This document shows positions 48,071-58,301 of a stretch of DNA of 64,000 nt, piece by piece (the first letter of the stretch is position 1; each line of letters opens with the position of its first letter). The stretch covers positions 304,153 through 368,152 of the forward strand of contig JAGTTQ010000001.1 of the NCBI GenBank assembly GCA_018223415.1. The letters run 5' to 3'. A program made the translations under genes and the position numbers. Below the pieces are notes generated by a model that was not told where the DNA came from, ran no database searches, and worked only from the letters and a program-made list of their open reading frames with translations. Source of the DNA: Eubacteriaceae bacterium Marseille-Q4139 (GTDB taxonomy: Bacteria > Bacillota > Clostridia > Lachnospirales > Lachnospiraceae).

Positions 48071-48619
48071 CTATTTTTCGTACTGGATCTTCTTTTTCAG
48101 CTCTGCTGCGGTCTCTTCGCCGCATAAAAGCCGTGTAAGCTCCAGCCCCATGTCGAGGGACCAGCCCATGCCGCGCCCGGTTGTAAGGAGGCGGTCGGTG
48201 ACGACGCCGTCCCCGCGGCAGTCAGCCCCCTTCATCTCCCCTTCAAACCCTGGGAAGCAGGTGGCCCGGTGGCCGTCTGCCAGCCCGAGAGCTCCTAAGA
48301 CGCTGGGCGCCGCGCAGATGGCTGCCAGGCGCTTCCCGGCTGCCGCGTGGGCCTTTAACATTTCCGCAAGCCCCTCATGGGCCTTTAAGTTCTCCGTACC
48401 CTTTAATCCGCCCGGAAGGAACAGCACATCGGCATCGTCCGAAATCTCCTCAAACAGGCAGTCGGCTTCTATCTTAAAGCCATGGGAACCCACGATCTCC
48501 TTCCTGCCCATGATGGAGACCAGCTTCGTGTCCACGCCGGCTCTCCGCAGAATATCGCAGACAGCCAGGCACTCCACTTCCTCCATGCCGTCTGCCGTAA
48601 ATGCATATACCTTTGCCAT
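48071..48619 (-). CDS. DJ-1/PfpI family protein
   Basis: A 182-residue protein of the DJ-1/ThiJ type. The nucleophile-elbow cysteine is in AAICAAPSVLGALG (about residue 100), and the N-terminal glutamate in DGMEEVECLA completes the site used by DJ-1-like glyoxalase/deglycase proteins. Whether it acts as a glyoxalase, stress chaperone or otherwise cannot be told. It sits 23 bases after a DUF975 gene on the same strand. Confidence 0.87.
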   Translation of the reverse strand: MAKVYAFTADGMEEVECLAVCDILRRAGVDTKLVSIMGRKEIVGSHGFKIEADCLFEEISDDADVLFLPGGLKGTENLKAHEGLAEMLKAHAAAGKRLAAICAAPSVLGALGLADGHRATCFPGFEGEMKGADCRGDGVVTDRLLTTGRGMGWSLDMGLELTRLLCGEETAAELKKKIQYEK

Positions 48620-48642
48620 ATCGGTCTCCTTTCTGCCGTTCC

Positions 48643-49902
48643 TTAATGCTTTTCGTCGTCGCTGTAAGGATGGAATTCCCCGTTCAGGTAATAGCCGTTC
48701 CCAGGGCCGCCCTCGGACCGCTTCACGTCGGAATCATACGGGCTTTCACTTCCCGTCTCCACTGTGCCTGCGCCGTAAGCGCCGCCGTTATCACTCTGGT
48801 TCCAGCCGCCCTGATCGTAGTTTCCGCTGCCGGTTCCGCTCTGGTTCCAGCTTCCCTGATTATAATTTCCACCGTCGGTTCCACTCTGTCCCCAGCTTCC
48901 CTGGCCATAATTACCGCCGTCGGTTCCATTCTGATTCCAGTTTCCCTGACCGTAGCTTCCGCCGTAATTTCCGCCCTGGTTCCAGTTTCCCTGGTTCCAG
49001 CCGCCCTGGGCATCATGCACGCTCTCCGGATTCACATAGCTTCCATAGGAATCTCCGCCCACCGGAACCACATCCGGCACGCCAAAGCCGGCCAGACGTC
49101 CGTTGTGGGGCCGTCTCAGTACGGCATAGAGCTCCGCAAACGTGGCATCAATATACGGCGCAACGAAAAAGGTTCCTACAAAGCATGCGATAATTCCCAG
49201 TAAAATCCATCCGATAAACGAAAGCTCCAGGATCCAGGTATTGAGCTTGTGCCCATTCATCATCTCCTTGGAAAGCCTAAGCACCTCCATCGGCTTCATC
49301 TCCGGGTTCTCCGACAGGATATAGGGCACCATGTAATAAGAGTAAGACAGGTAGATGCCTGGAATCACGCATAAAATATAGCCCAGGCCAATAAACAGGC
49401 TCCTTAAAAACATCGTCAGCACAATATTCAGGTAGTGGTGACGGAATCCCCAGAACAGCTTCCCGAAGCCGGCCGAATACCCGAGCCCGCGGCTCTCCAT
49501 ATAAAACCGGTTCCGGCCTACCTCCATGACGGGGATTACAAAAATCGCCAGCACGATGCTGATAATCACAAGCACAATCAGCACGCCGGTCATGACCCCA
49601 AGGGCAATCCTTGCGATGCTTGCCGCCGAAGTTCCGCCTCCGCCCGGCAGCGTCACCATGCCCGACGGCAGCTTATCGACTGCGTCCGGCACAATATCGA
49701 GATTTCCCTCAAAAAGGGATTCCGGAAGTACCTCATTGTAATAGGAACTGTCTGTTCCATACGTGTCATTGCTGCCGGAGCTTTCGCTCCCGCCTCCAAA
49801 AGCACTTACAAGGCTGAAGACAAGGCTCACAAGAAACGCCATCCAGTAATATTTTTTGAGATTCGCCTTTGCCCTCTCTTTCAGTTCTGCTCTCGTCCAC
49901 AT
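48643..49902 (-). CDS. DUF975 family membrane protein with Gly/Asn/Gln/Trp repeat tail
   Basis: A 419-residue integral membrane protein of unknown function. The N-terminus WTRAELKERAKANLKKYYW is the DUF975 hallmark; about six hydrophobic segments run to residue 270. The cytoplasmic or external tail (about 295-385) consists of imperfect 15-residue repeats of the type GGNYGQGSWNQSGTD, followed by an acidic end (YHLN-type FHPYSDDEKH). Such low-complexity tails are unusual in this family as far as I know and resemble prion-like or phase-separating segments. Followed by the DJ-1 gene. Confidence 0.82.
   Translation of the reverse strand: MWTRAELKERAKANLKKYYWMAFLVSLVFSLVSAFGGGSESSGSNDTYGTDSSYYNEVLPESLFEGNLDIVPDAVDKLPSGMVTLPGGGGTSAASIARIALGVMTGVLIVLVIISIVLAIFVIPVMEVGRNRFYMESRGLGYSAGFGKLFWGFRHHYLNIVLTMFLRSLFIGLGYILCVIPGIYLSYSYYMVPYILSENPEMKPMEVLRLSKEMMNGHKLNTWILELSFIGWILLGIIACFVGTFFVAPYIDATFAELYAVLRRPHNGRLAGFGVPDVVPVGGDSYGSYVNPESVHDAQGGWNQGNWNQGGNYGGSYGQGNWNQNGTDGGNYGQGSWGQSGTDGGNYNQGSWNQSGTGSGNYDQGGWNQSDNGGAYGAGTVETGSESPYDSDVKRSEGGPGNGYYLNGEFHPYSDDEKH
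48775..49005 (-). repeat. In-frame 45-base tandem repeats in the DUF975 gene
   Basis: Four main imperfect copies of a 45-base unit encode GG-x-Y-x-QG-x-W-x-Q-x-GT, flanked by partial copies (GNWNQGGNYG before, GGAYG after). The copies differ at silent and non-silent sites, so they are not a recent slippage product but could still vary in number between strains. Confidence 0.75.
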
Positions 49903-50115
49903 ATGCTTTCCTCCTTGTATTCATTGATATCCCTAGCATACCATACTTTTCCGGCTCATGTTCTTACATTTTTCTTATGAAATGATACGAGTACCATACT
50001 ATGCAGTATTGCCGGAAAAATCCGGGACAAAAGCCTGCTCTTTACATTTTATGGCCGCCCATGCTAAAATGATCGCGTCAGACAACCCAGACAATTCTGC
50101 GAAAGGAGAATTCCC

Positions 50116-50568
50116 ATGGAAATTGAACGGAAATTCCTTGTAAAGACACTGCCGGACGGCTATGAACGCTGCCCCTTCCACCATATTGAACAGGCATACC
50201 TCTGCACCGACCCGGTTGTCCGCGTGCGGAAAGAGGACGATTCCTATTACCTGACCTACAAATCCAAAGGACTTCTCGCCAGGGAAGAATACAATCTTCC
50301 GCTGACCGAAGCGTCCTACGCCCATCTGCTCTCCAAAGCAGACGGAAATGTCCTCACAAAAACCAGGTACCTGCTCCCCTGCCCCGGCCATGAACATTTA
50401 ACCATCGAGCTGGACGTATTCCAGGGGAAATTTGACGGCCTGATCCTGGCCGAGGTGGAATTTGAAACCGAAGACGAAGCCCGTGCCTTCACGCCGCCGG
50501 AGTGGTTCGGCGAGGACGTGACCTTCTCCGGCAAGTACCAGAACAGCCGCCTCTCCCGCCTGCCATAA
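50116..50568 (+). CDS. CYTH domain protein
   Basis: A 150-residue protein with the CYTH (triphosphate tunnel) signature MEIERKFLV at the very start, followed by alternating charged strands (VRVRKEDDSYYLTYKSKG, TIELDVFQGKFDGLILAEVE). Members hydrolyse tripolyphosphate or bind nucleotides and organic triphosphates; the short form without a CHAD domain is typical of firmicutes. The ATG follows GAAAGGAGAA. It is a single gene between the DUF975 gene (divergent) and groEL (convergent). Confidence 0.88.
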   Translation: MEIERKFLVKTLPDGYERCPFHHIEQAYLCTDPVVRVRKEDDSYYLTYKSKGLLAREEYNLPLTEASYAHLLSKADGNVLTKTRYLLPCPGHEHLTIELDVFQGKFDGLILAEVEFETEDEARAFTPPEWFGEDVTFSGKYQNSRLSRLP

Positions 50569-50659
50569 GGACGCGCCCCATGCAGCTTTACCTGAAAGGG
50601 CCACCGGCAATGCCGATGGCCCTGTTTTTACGCTCAAATGTTTTTTGCGCGCCGGACGA

Positions 50660-52285
<1,626 letters not shown>

Positions 52286-52320
52286 TCATTCCTCCAATTT
52301 ATAACAAAAATAATGATGTA

Positions 52321-52605
52321 TTATTCGATCACTGCCAGAATATCATTCTGCTTTACAATGATGTACTCATCTTCGTCGATCTTAACTTCGGTTCCGGAAT
52401 ATTTCGAGAAGATAACCTTATCTCCTGCCTTTACCTGCATCGTAACTTCCTTGCCGTCCACGATTCCGCCCGGGCCTACTGCGATTACTTCTGCCTGCTG
52501 CGGTTTTTCCTTAGCCTGACCCGGAAGAACGATACCGGATTTCGTCGTCTCCTCTGCCACCAACTGTTTTAATACAACCTTGTCAAATAATGGTACTAAT
52601 TTCAT
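52321..52605 (-). CDS. groS: Co-chaperonin GroES (10 kDa)
   Basis: A 94-residue lid for GroEL. LVPLFDKVVLKQ at the start, the mobile loop around ETTKSGIVLPGQAKEKPQQA and the VKAGDKVIFSKYSGTEVK strand identify it. First gene of the heat-shock operon. Confidence 0.97.
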   Translation of the reverse strand: MKLVPLFDKVVLKQLVAEETTKSGIVLPGQAKEKPQQAEVIAVGPGGIVDGKEVTMQVKAGDKVIFSKYSGTEVKIDEDEYIIVKQNDILAVIE

Positions 52606-52691
52606 TACTGACTCCTCCTTGTCAAATCTGTTTTCTGCTTTTCATAAACGGAAAGTCCGGAGCATAATCCCTGCTCCCTGTCACATGTAAT

Positions 52692-52720
52692 GTTATAGCA
52701 CTCATCATTAGCACTGTCAA
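52692..52720 (-). promoter_or_regulatory. Sigma-A promoter of groES-groEL
   Basis: Minus strand -35 TTGACA (52715-52720), 17-base spacer, -10 TATAAC (52692-52697). The -35 hexamer lies inside the CIRCE element, so HrcA binding would occlude RNA polymerase. Confidence 0.8.
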
Positions 52721-52734
52721 GCACTGAGTGCTAA
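52708..52734. promoter_or_regulatory. CIRCE element (HrcA operator)
   Basis: TTAGCACTG, nine bases, GAGTGCTAA matches the CIRCE consensus (TTAGCACTC-N9-GAGTGCTAA) with a single change at the ninth base. It indicates HrcA repression of groESL. The remainder of 52606-52925 contains only the leader and, on the plus strand, the upstream region of the next gene. Confidence 0.92.
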
Positions 52735-52925
52735 TTTTTTAAACTTTTTTACTTTATTTATAATTATCCCTTTTCTTTTCACAACATTTGGATTATGATT
52801 ATATCATATATGGCTGCGCGGCAGTCACAAGCAGCCTCCGGCAGGTTCCGGACGCGGCTCTTTTTCATCAGAAACAGGAGCTGTTCCGTCCGCAGGCCGA
52901 TACCGGACTGAAAGGAGAAGTGGTT

Positions 52926-53279
52926 ATGTCAAAGAAAAAAACTGGTTTGTTCATCGCGCTCGGCGCTGCACTCGGTGCCGCCGCTGCATGTATCTCCTAC
53001 TATCTGAGATATAAATCCTTTAACGACGAGCTGGACAAGGATTTCCATGACTACGAGGAGGAAGACGGCCTGGAGGAAGACGCCAAAGCCCAGAAGAAAG
53101 AAACGGCTGAACGGAACTATATCACCATTGATTCCGCCAAAGGCCGGACACAGGAAGAAGACGGGGAAAAAGAAGCCCCCGCTGTCTCCGAGGATGAAAC
53201 GGAATGTCAGGAGCCGGAGGAAAAGGGAAGCTCCTCTGACGTGACCGTGGAAGAAGACACGGACGGGGAACCGGCATGA
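52926..53279 (+). CDS. Membrane-anchored acidic protein of unknown function (117 residues)
   Basis: The start at 52926 follows AAGGAGAAGTGGTT; the frame extends further upstream but without a signal. Residues 1-28 form a YtxH-like membrane anchor (KKKTGLFIALGAALGAAAAC), and the remaining 90 residues are highly acidic and probably disordered (SEDETECQEPEEKGSSSDVT). Its stop overlaps the start of an IclR regulator by four bases. I recognise no specific family; YtxH-type stress proteins share the layout only. Confidence 0.72.
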   Translation: MSKKKTGLFIALGAALGAAAACISYYLRYKSFNDELDKDFHDYEEEDGLEEDAKAQKKETAERNYITIDSAKGRTQEEDGEKEAPAVSEDETECQEPEEKGSSSDVTVEEDTDGEPA

Positions 53280-54037
53280 TCCAGAGCCTTCTGCGTTCCA
53301 TGGAGCTTCTCGAGGTTTTAAAGGAACAGAATCGGAACTTTTCCATCGCAGAGCTGTCGGAATCCATGAATCTGCCGCCGAGCACGATCCACCGGATTCT
53401 CCAGACCTTCTGCGAAAAAAAATATGTGATCCGCGACGACCGCTCCCATACCTACCGGCTGGGGCCGGCCTTAATCCCCCTTGGGAAAGCCGCGGCCAGG
53501 GGAATCCGTCTCCAGGATGCGGCACATCCTGTATTAAAATCCTTATCCTGCCGCACGAAAGAGGATTCCTATCTGGTGATTCCTGTGGAAAACAAGGGGC
53601 TTGTGATTGAAAAGGTGGACGGCCCCCATCATCTGCGGGTCGTGGAAGAATTTGGCTATGAGATGTATCTCCACTGCGGCGCCATCCGGAAAGTGCTTCT
53701 GGCCTATCAGACGCCCATGTTCATCAACGAGTACATCAAAACCATCATAGAGCGGGATCACGCGTTTCCCCAGGTGAGCCCTGACAAGCTCCGGAAAGAG
53801 TTAGGCACCATCCGAAGCTCGGGCTATGCCATCACCTACGGGGAATATGTAAACGACGCCGTCGGCATCGGCGCCCCTGTTTTCAACGCAGAGGGTATGC
53901 TGGCCGGCTCCATCGGGATCATCGCCCCCACCTCACGCGTAGAGGGCGAGGCCCATTTAAAGGCCCTGCGGGAGACCGTCATGCAGTCGGCCGCAGGACT
54001 GTCGGCTGACCTGGGCTATGCCCCGCAGCAGCTTTAA
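53276..54037 (+). CDS. IclR-family transcriptional regulator
   Basis: A 253-residue regulator. The N-terminal winged helix (MELLEVLKEQNRNFSIAELS, SMNLPPSTIHRILQTFCEKK) is followed by the IclR effector domain ending in the typical GSIGIIAPTSR and ETVMQSAAGLSADLG. It overlaps the acidic membrane-protein gene by four bases. A terminator follows at once. The effector and target genes are unknown; the convergent MATE gene is not an obvious target. Confidence 0.92.
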   Translation: MIQSLLRSMELLEVLKEQNRNFSIAELSESMNLPPSTIHRILQTFCEKKYVIRDDRSHTYRLGPALIPLGKAAARGIRLQDAAHPVLKSLSCRTKEDSYLVIPVENKGLVIEKVDGPHHLRVVEEFGYEMYLHCGAIRKVLLAYQTPMFINEYIKTIIERDHAFPQVSPDKLRKELGTIRSSGYAITYGEYVNDAVGIGAPVFNAEGMLAGSIGIIAPTSRVEGEAHLKALRETVMQSAAGLSADLGYAPQQL

Positions 54038-54086
54038 AACAGACAATCGGACAGCGGAAATCTTTCCCTGCCCGATTGTCTGTTTT
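54037..54086. terminator. Bidirectional terminator between the IclR and MATE genes
   Basis: A 14-bp perfect stem (AAACAGACAATCGG with CCGATTGTCTGTTT) is flanked by T on the plus strand and by T (as A) on the minus strand. It ends both convergent genes. Confidence 0.85.
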
Positions 54087-55501
54087 TAAATTTCTTCCGT
54101 TAAATTCCTAAGCCACTTCTTCTGCCGGTACCGCCAGTACCCGAGCACGGCCTTATAGACCTCCTCTAACATCACCAGCGCGTAGACAATATGGATTGGG
54201 AAATGGAACCACAGCCCGCCGAGGAAGGCCAGGGGGATCCCGATAAACCAGACGCCGCTGGTGTCCAAAAACAGGCACATCTTCGTGTCGCCGCCGCTTC
54301 GCAAAACGCCGACCACGTTGACGTAGTTGAACATCTTCGCCGGCATGTAGAGGACGAACACCATGATGCAGAGGGAGGCAGACGCCGCCACCTCCGGCGT
54401 GATCCGGTAAATCGAGAGGATCGGCCCGCGGATTGCCGTGCAGACCGCCATTCCAAAGAGCGTCACAAGGAACTGGAGCACAAAGAAATGGGTCGCGTAC
54501 TTTTCCGCCCTCTTTAAATTCCCGGCGCCCAGCTCGTGACCCAAAATCACGGCCGTCGCGGCGCTTAAGCCCTGGAACAGCACCACCACGATGTCCTGGA
54601 TGGTCGTGGCAATGGTGATGGCCGCCACCGCGTCGTCCCCCATCCGCCCGTAAGCCAGCGAATACATGGTGACGCCGAGCCCCCACATGAACTCGTTGGC
54701 GATGACCGGCGCGCAGGTGGAAAGAAACTGACGCAGAAAAGCCCCCGAATATCCCACCATCTCCCGGAGCCTGCATGCTATCGGGAATTTCTTTATGTAC
54801 ACCACAAGGAGCATCACCGTCGTCTCCGTGATCCTGGCGATCAACGTCGCAAGAGCCGCTCCTGCTGCGCCCATGCCGAAGCCGAAAACAGCAAATTCAT
54901 GGCCGGCAATGACCATGGTGCGCTCCGGGAAAATCAGCAGGAAATTAAAGCAGATGTTAATCACAATCGCCAGACAGCTCGTAAAGACAGGGAGCTTCAC
55001 CTGTCCCACAGCCCTAAGCATCGCCACATAGACGTTGGTAAACGCCGTGAACGGATAGGAAAGGGCCGCTATGATGAGATAAGACGCGCCCACGCGGATC
55101 GTATCGGGGCTCACGGTAAAAATCCGCATCACAAGCTCCGGCTTTAAAACGGCCGGAATCAAAAAGCAGAACGCGCTTCCCAGGGCCAGAACGATTGCAA
55201 GCCCCAAAACCTTTCTTATGTTTTTCACATCCCGGTTTCCCCAATACTGCGCCGCCAAGATCCCGCTCCCGCTGACAATTCCAAACACCAGAAGCGAAAA
55301 TACGAAAAACACCTTGTTTGCAAGGCCGACGGCAGCGATGGCCGTGGCGCCCAGGGTTCCGATCATCATCGTATCCACCAGGTTTACCACCGTATTGAGC
55401 ATTCCCTGCATGGCAACCGGCAGGGCCATCCGCACGGCCTTACTAAGGAACACCCTGTCCCCCGCCATTTCCTTTGTCATTTGCAGAAACATCTTTTTCA
55501 C
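54086..55501 (-). CDS. MATE-family efflux transporter
   Basis: A 471-residue membrane antiporter with twelve predicted helices. Family motifs include LVDTMMIGTLGATAIAAVGL in the first half and GLSAATAVILGHELGAGNLK in the second. These proteins export drugs or metabolites against Na+ or H+. The last 20 residues are basic. It is a single gene on the minus strand. Confidence 0.92.
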   Translation of the reverse strand: MKKMFLQMTKEMAGDRVFLSKAVRMALPVAMQGMLNTVVNLVDTMMIGTLGATAIAAVGLANKVFFVFSLLVFGIVSGSGILAAQYWGNRDVKNIRKVLGLAIVLALGSAFCFLIPAVLKPELVMRIFTVSPDTIRVGASYLIIAALSYPFTAFTNVYVAMLRAVGQVKLPVFTSCLAIVINICFNFLLIFPERTMVIAGHEFAVFGFGMGAAGAALATLIARITETTVMLLVVYIKKFPIACRLREMVGYSGAFLRQFLSTCAPVIANEFMWGLGVTMYSLAYGRMGDDAVAAITIATTIQDIVVVLFQGLSAATAVILGHELGAGNLKRAEKYATHFFVLQFLVTLFGMAVCTAIRGPILSIYRITPEVAASASLCIMVFVLYMPAKMFNYVNVVGVLRSGGDTKMCLFLDTSGVWFIGIPLAFLGGLWFHFPIHIVYALVMLEEVYKAVLGYWRYRQKKWLRNLTEEI

Positions 55502-55604
55502 ACTCCTGTTTTCATGCGCCCGCGCCTGAACGCAGGCCGTTTCCTTCCAATTCTACCAGACTGCGGCCATTCCGTAAAGGAGTTTTGGCGTCTGGACGCA
55601 AATA

Positions 55605-55644
55605 GGCCCCAGACACACCGCAAACCTGCGGCACGTCCGGGGCC
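55605..55644 (-). terminator. Terminator after hgdB
   Basis: GGCCCC pairs with GGGGCC, continued by GGAC/GTCT and CCGCA/TGCGG, giving a long GC-rich stem about 40 bases after hgdB on the minus strand. It is followed only by TATTTG, so its strength is uncertain. A smaller CGTCTG/CAGACG stem lies between it and the stop codon. Confidence 0.5.
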
Positions 55645-55685
55645 TTCCTGTCACAATACCGTCTGCCCTGACAGACGATGATTTT

Positions 55686-56831
55686 TTACTGCATGCTCAA
55701 AACGTCTGCGAATGCCTGGATTGCAGTCTGAGCCTGACCGAAGTCGCGCATCTGCTGGTCGATGCCGAGCTTGATGTGCGGGATTCCTGCATCGTCAAGA
55801 GCCTTCTTTAAGTACGGATACTCCATCTCCTCCGGGTCGCAGAACTGCTGCATGAACAGCACGAGACCCTGGGCTCCGCTCTCCTTTACCATATTGGCAA
55901 CGAACTCGCCGCGGCGGTTCTTGCTGGACTGCGGATCATAGAGCAGGACATCGTAATCCTGTGCCGCAAACTGCTCTGCAAGAGCCATGATCGGATCCGG
56001 ATTGAACGGAACGTCCACACGGAAGGAACGGCTCTCATGGGCAACGTCGTCGGCAGCGATGGCGATGTTGTTCTCCTCGAAGGCTGCAAGCAGCTTCGGA
56101 TTGTCGCAGATAATACCGGACGTAACAACCTTTGTTCCCTTCCAGTCACAGACAGGAAGAGCTGCAAGCTCTTTATTGAGCTCCGTAAGCTTTGCCGTAT
56201 AAACCGGCTTCTCCATGAACCAGAAAGCCTTTAATACTGCGGAACGCAGCGTCGGCGTGATGACGTCGCAGTGCTCGCTCGCCAGCTTCACGAATTCACG
56301 GCGGGCTGCACGGCTCTCGTTGTACACCTTGATGGCGTTCTGGATATCGTCGTTTGTGATCTCGTGGCCGGCAACCTTCTCAAGCTCGGCCTTTACATGA
56401 TTGTACTGATCCGCACAGAACTGAAGCCCGAAGGACTCGAAGCGGTTCTGCGGATGAGCCAAGAAGATAACAGCCATCTTGTCGCCCATGGAAACGCGGT
56501 AGTTCTGGCTCATCGGGCGCAGCGTATCGCAGATGGTCGGCGTGATGATGCCGTCAAGCTGATCCATGGTGCCGTCCAGAAGCATTTCCAGCGCAAGCTG
56601 TGCGATGGTGCAGTAGAAGGTCGCGCAGTATTCCTTTGCACGGCTGATGGTCTTTGTGTTGGAGCCCCAGATTCCCATGGGAACCATGCCGGCTGCATAC
56701 ACAAGCTCGTCCGGTGCAAAGTACGGAAGGACACCGATGACCTTCTTTCCCTGAGCCTTATATTCTTCAAGCTGCTGCTTCGGAGTCGCAGCCTTTACTT
56801 TAAATTCATCCAATAATGCATTGATACTCAT
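55686..56831 (-). CDS. hgdB: (R)-2-hydroxyglutaryl-CoA dehydratase, beta subunit
   Basis: A 381-residue iron-sulfur subunit of the dehydratase that removes water from 2-hydroxyglutaryl-CoA by a ketyl-radical mechanism to form glutaconyl-CoA. It belongs to the 2-hydroxyacyl-CoA dehydratase D family (VIGVLPYFAPDELVYAAGMV; QGLVLFMQQFCDPEEMEYPY). I start at the ATG at 56829-56831 behind AAAGGAGG; length then matches A. fermentans HgdB (379). It is the last gene of hgdC-hgdA-hgdB, four bases after hgdA. Confidence 0.94.
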   Translation of the reverse strand: MSINALLDEFKVKAATPKQQLEEYKAQGKKVIGVLPYFAPDELVYAAGMVPMGIWGSNTKTISRAKEYCATFYCTIAQLALEMLLDGTMDQLDGIITPTICDTLRPMSQNYRVSMGDKMAVIFLAHPQNRFESFGLQFCADQYNHVKAELEKVAGHEITNDDIQNAIKVYNESRAARREFVKLASEHCDVITPTLRSAVLKAFWFMEKPVYTAKLTELNKELAALPVCDWKGTKVVTSGIICDNPKLLAAFEENNIAIAADDVAHESRSFRVDVPFNPDPIMALAEQFAAQDYDVLLYDPQSSKNRRGEFVANMVKESGAQGLVLFMQQFCDPEEMEYPYLKKALDDAGIPHIKLGIDQQMRDFGQAQTAIQAFADVLSMQ

Positions 56832-56835
56832 CTGT

Positions 56836-58275
56836 TTATGCCTCCTTTGCCTGCTTGTTGGCATCCATCGCCTCTACGAGGCCCTGGACACGCGTCTCAT
56901 ACTGAGCGGCGTTGAAGTTGCGCGGGTCAGCCTGGTCGCCGTCGAAGCCTGCACACGGAATGCCAAGATCGTCGGTGAACCGGCGCTGCATCTCTGCCAT
57001 GTATCCGCTCCACGGCTTGCAGCTTCTGTTGTAGTGAACGAGGACGCCGTCAACCTTGTTGTCACGGCAGATGCCCTCTCTCCAGTCAACGCCCTGCTCG
57101 ATGCAGACAGAGTTGGGAGCTTTATAGTAAGCGCGGGCCATTTCGTCCATGTTGTTGTAAACGAAGCCGAAGGCCGGTGCATAAACGACAGCCGTTACGT
57201 TCACACCGTGCTCTTTAAGCGGCTTGAACAGGGCCGGAAGCTTCGGCCAGCAGGGGATACCCTCGAACATGACGCGGTACTTCTCCGGGAACGGAGTCGT
57301 CGTCTCGCCCTTCTTTACCATCTCTTCCAGGTCTTTTGCGAACAGCTCGAAGGCCTCTGCGGTCTCGACTCTCGCACGTGCCGTTACGACGTCAGCCATG
57401 TGGTTGAACAGGTCGAAGCCGCTGTACGGAGCCGGCTCGTACTGAAGGTAATCACAGACCTTTAACCATGCCTTTGCGGTACGGTTTGCGTTTGCACATG
57501 CCTCTTCAAACTTCTTCTCGTCGAATTTCTTTCCGGTCAGCTCCTCAAGCTGCTTGATGGCCTTGTCGAACTGGGCGCGGACATACTTCACGTTGGAGTC
57601 GTCCACCTCAACGGTGTTGTTGTAGGGGATATCCACCATGATAAGCGGAATGTTGTGCATACGTGCGATGTTCTCATACCACTTCGTCATGCAGTTGCAG
57701 ATGTTGTTGCAGCAAAGGACGAAATCCGGCTGCGGGATCTGCATCTGGCGGATCGGGGAAATAGCAGCCAGGCGGCGCTCCTTCTCCGGGCCGTCCGGAA
57801 GGGCATTGATCTCATTTAAGTCATCGAGAACCATGTACGGGCTCTGGGTCTTCGGGTCTTTTTTCGGCTTTCCGGTTGCCTCGTCGATGATGACCTTTCC
57901 GTCAGCATCCTTTAACGGCTTTCCGGTGTTCGGGTCGATGATGTATTCGCCTGTCTCCGGGTCAAACTTGCGGGCGCCGCGCTTTCCTGCCGCATAGGCA
58001 AGGCTGATGCGGGCATAACCGCAGATATCGTTGTCATAACCGAGATCCTCGGCCGCCTGACAGAGCAGCTCACCGTAGTGGTTTGCAGCGATACCGGCTG
58101 CCTGGTTCTCCGGGTACATTACATTAAGGTCAAACGCCGCAGCGAGCTCGCAGGGGAATTTGGATGAAGACCATCCGACTAACTCTCCTCTCGCCTTGGC
58201 CTCACGCGCTTCCTTATGGACGTCATCGACAACCTTACGCAGGGCGAGAACGCCAGGACTAACTTGTTTTGCCAT
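56836..58275 (-). CDS. hgdA: (R)-2-hydroxyglutaryl-CoA dehydratase, alpha subunit
   Basis: The 479-residue partner of HgdB, carrying the [4Fe-4S] cluster that receives the activating electron. Conserved parts include GWSSSKFPCELAAAFDLNV near the N-terminus, VLCCNNICNCMTKWYENIAR and SCKPWSGYMAEMQRRF. A lysine-rich insertion at about 105-145 contains two copies of a DP-x-TGKP-x-KD pattern. The ATG at 58273-58275 follows GGAGGATGAAAATT; A. fermentans HgdA is of similar length (477). Second gene after hgdC. Confidence 0.94.
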   Translation of the reverse strand: MAKQVSPGVLALRKVVDDVHKEAREAKARGELVGWSSSKFPCELAAAFDLNVMYPENQAAGIAANHYGELLCQAAEDLGYDNDICGYARISLAYAAGKRGARKFDPETGEYIIDPNTGKPLKDADGKVIIDEATGKPKKDPKTQSPYMVLDDLNEINALPDGPEKERRLAAISPIRQMQIPQPDFVLCCNNICNCMTKWYENIARMHNIPLIMVDIPYNNTVEVDDSNVKYVRAQFDKAIKQLEELTGKKFDEKKFEEACANANRTAKAWLKVCDYLQYEPAPYSGFDLFNHMADVVTARARVETAEAFELFAKDLEEMVKKGETTTPFPEKYRVMFEGIPCWPKLPALFKPLKEHGVNVTAVVYAPAFGFVYNNMDEMARAYYKAPNSVCIEQGVDWREGICRDNKVDGVLVHYNRSCKPWSGYMAEMQRRFTDDLGIPCAGFDGDQADPRNFNAAQYETRVQGLVEAMDANKQAKEA

Positions 58276-58301
58276 AATTTTCATCCTCCATTTTTAGAAA
58301 T

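Noticed and set aside
48775..49005. CRISPR array in the repeated region
   Set aside because: The repeats are contiguous, in frame, 45 bases long and encode a low-complexity protein tail; there are no spacers and no cas genes.
52788..52925. Upstream extension of the acidic membrane-protein frame
   Set aside because: The ATG at 52926 has a strong ribosome binding site and a membrane anchor directly after it; the extension has neither signal nor homology.
54153..54776. Alternative minus-strand frame of 207 codons inside the MATE gene
   Set aside because: It is a shifted frame of a protein with clear MATE motifs and gives a histidine/arginine-rich nonsense translation.
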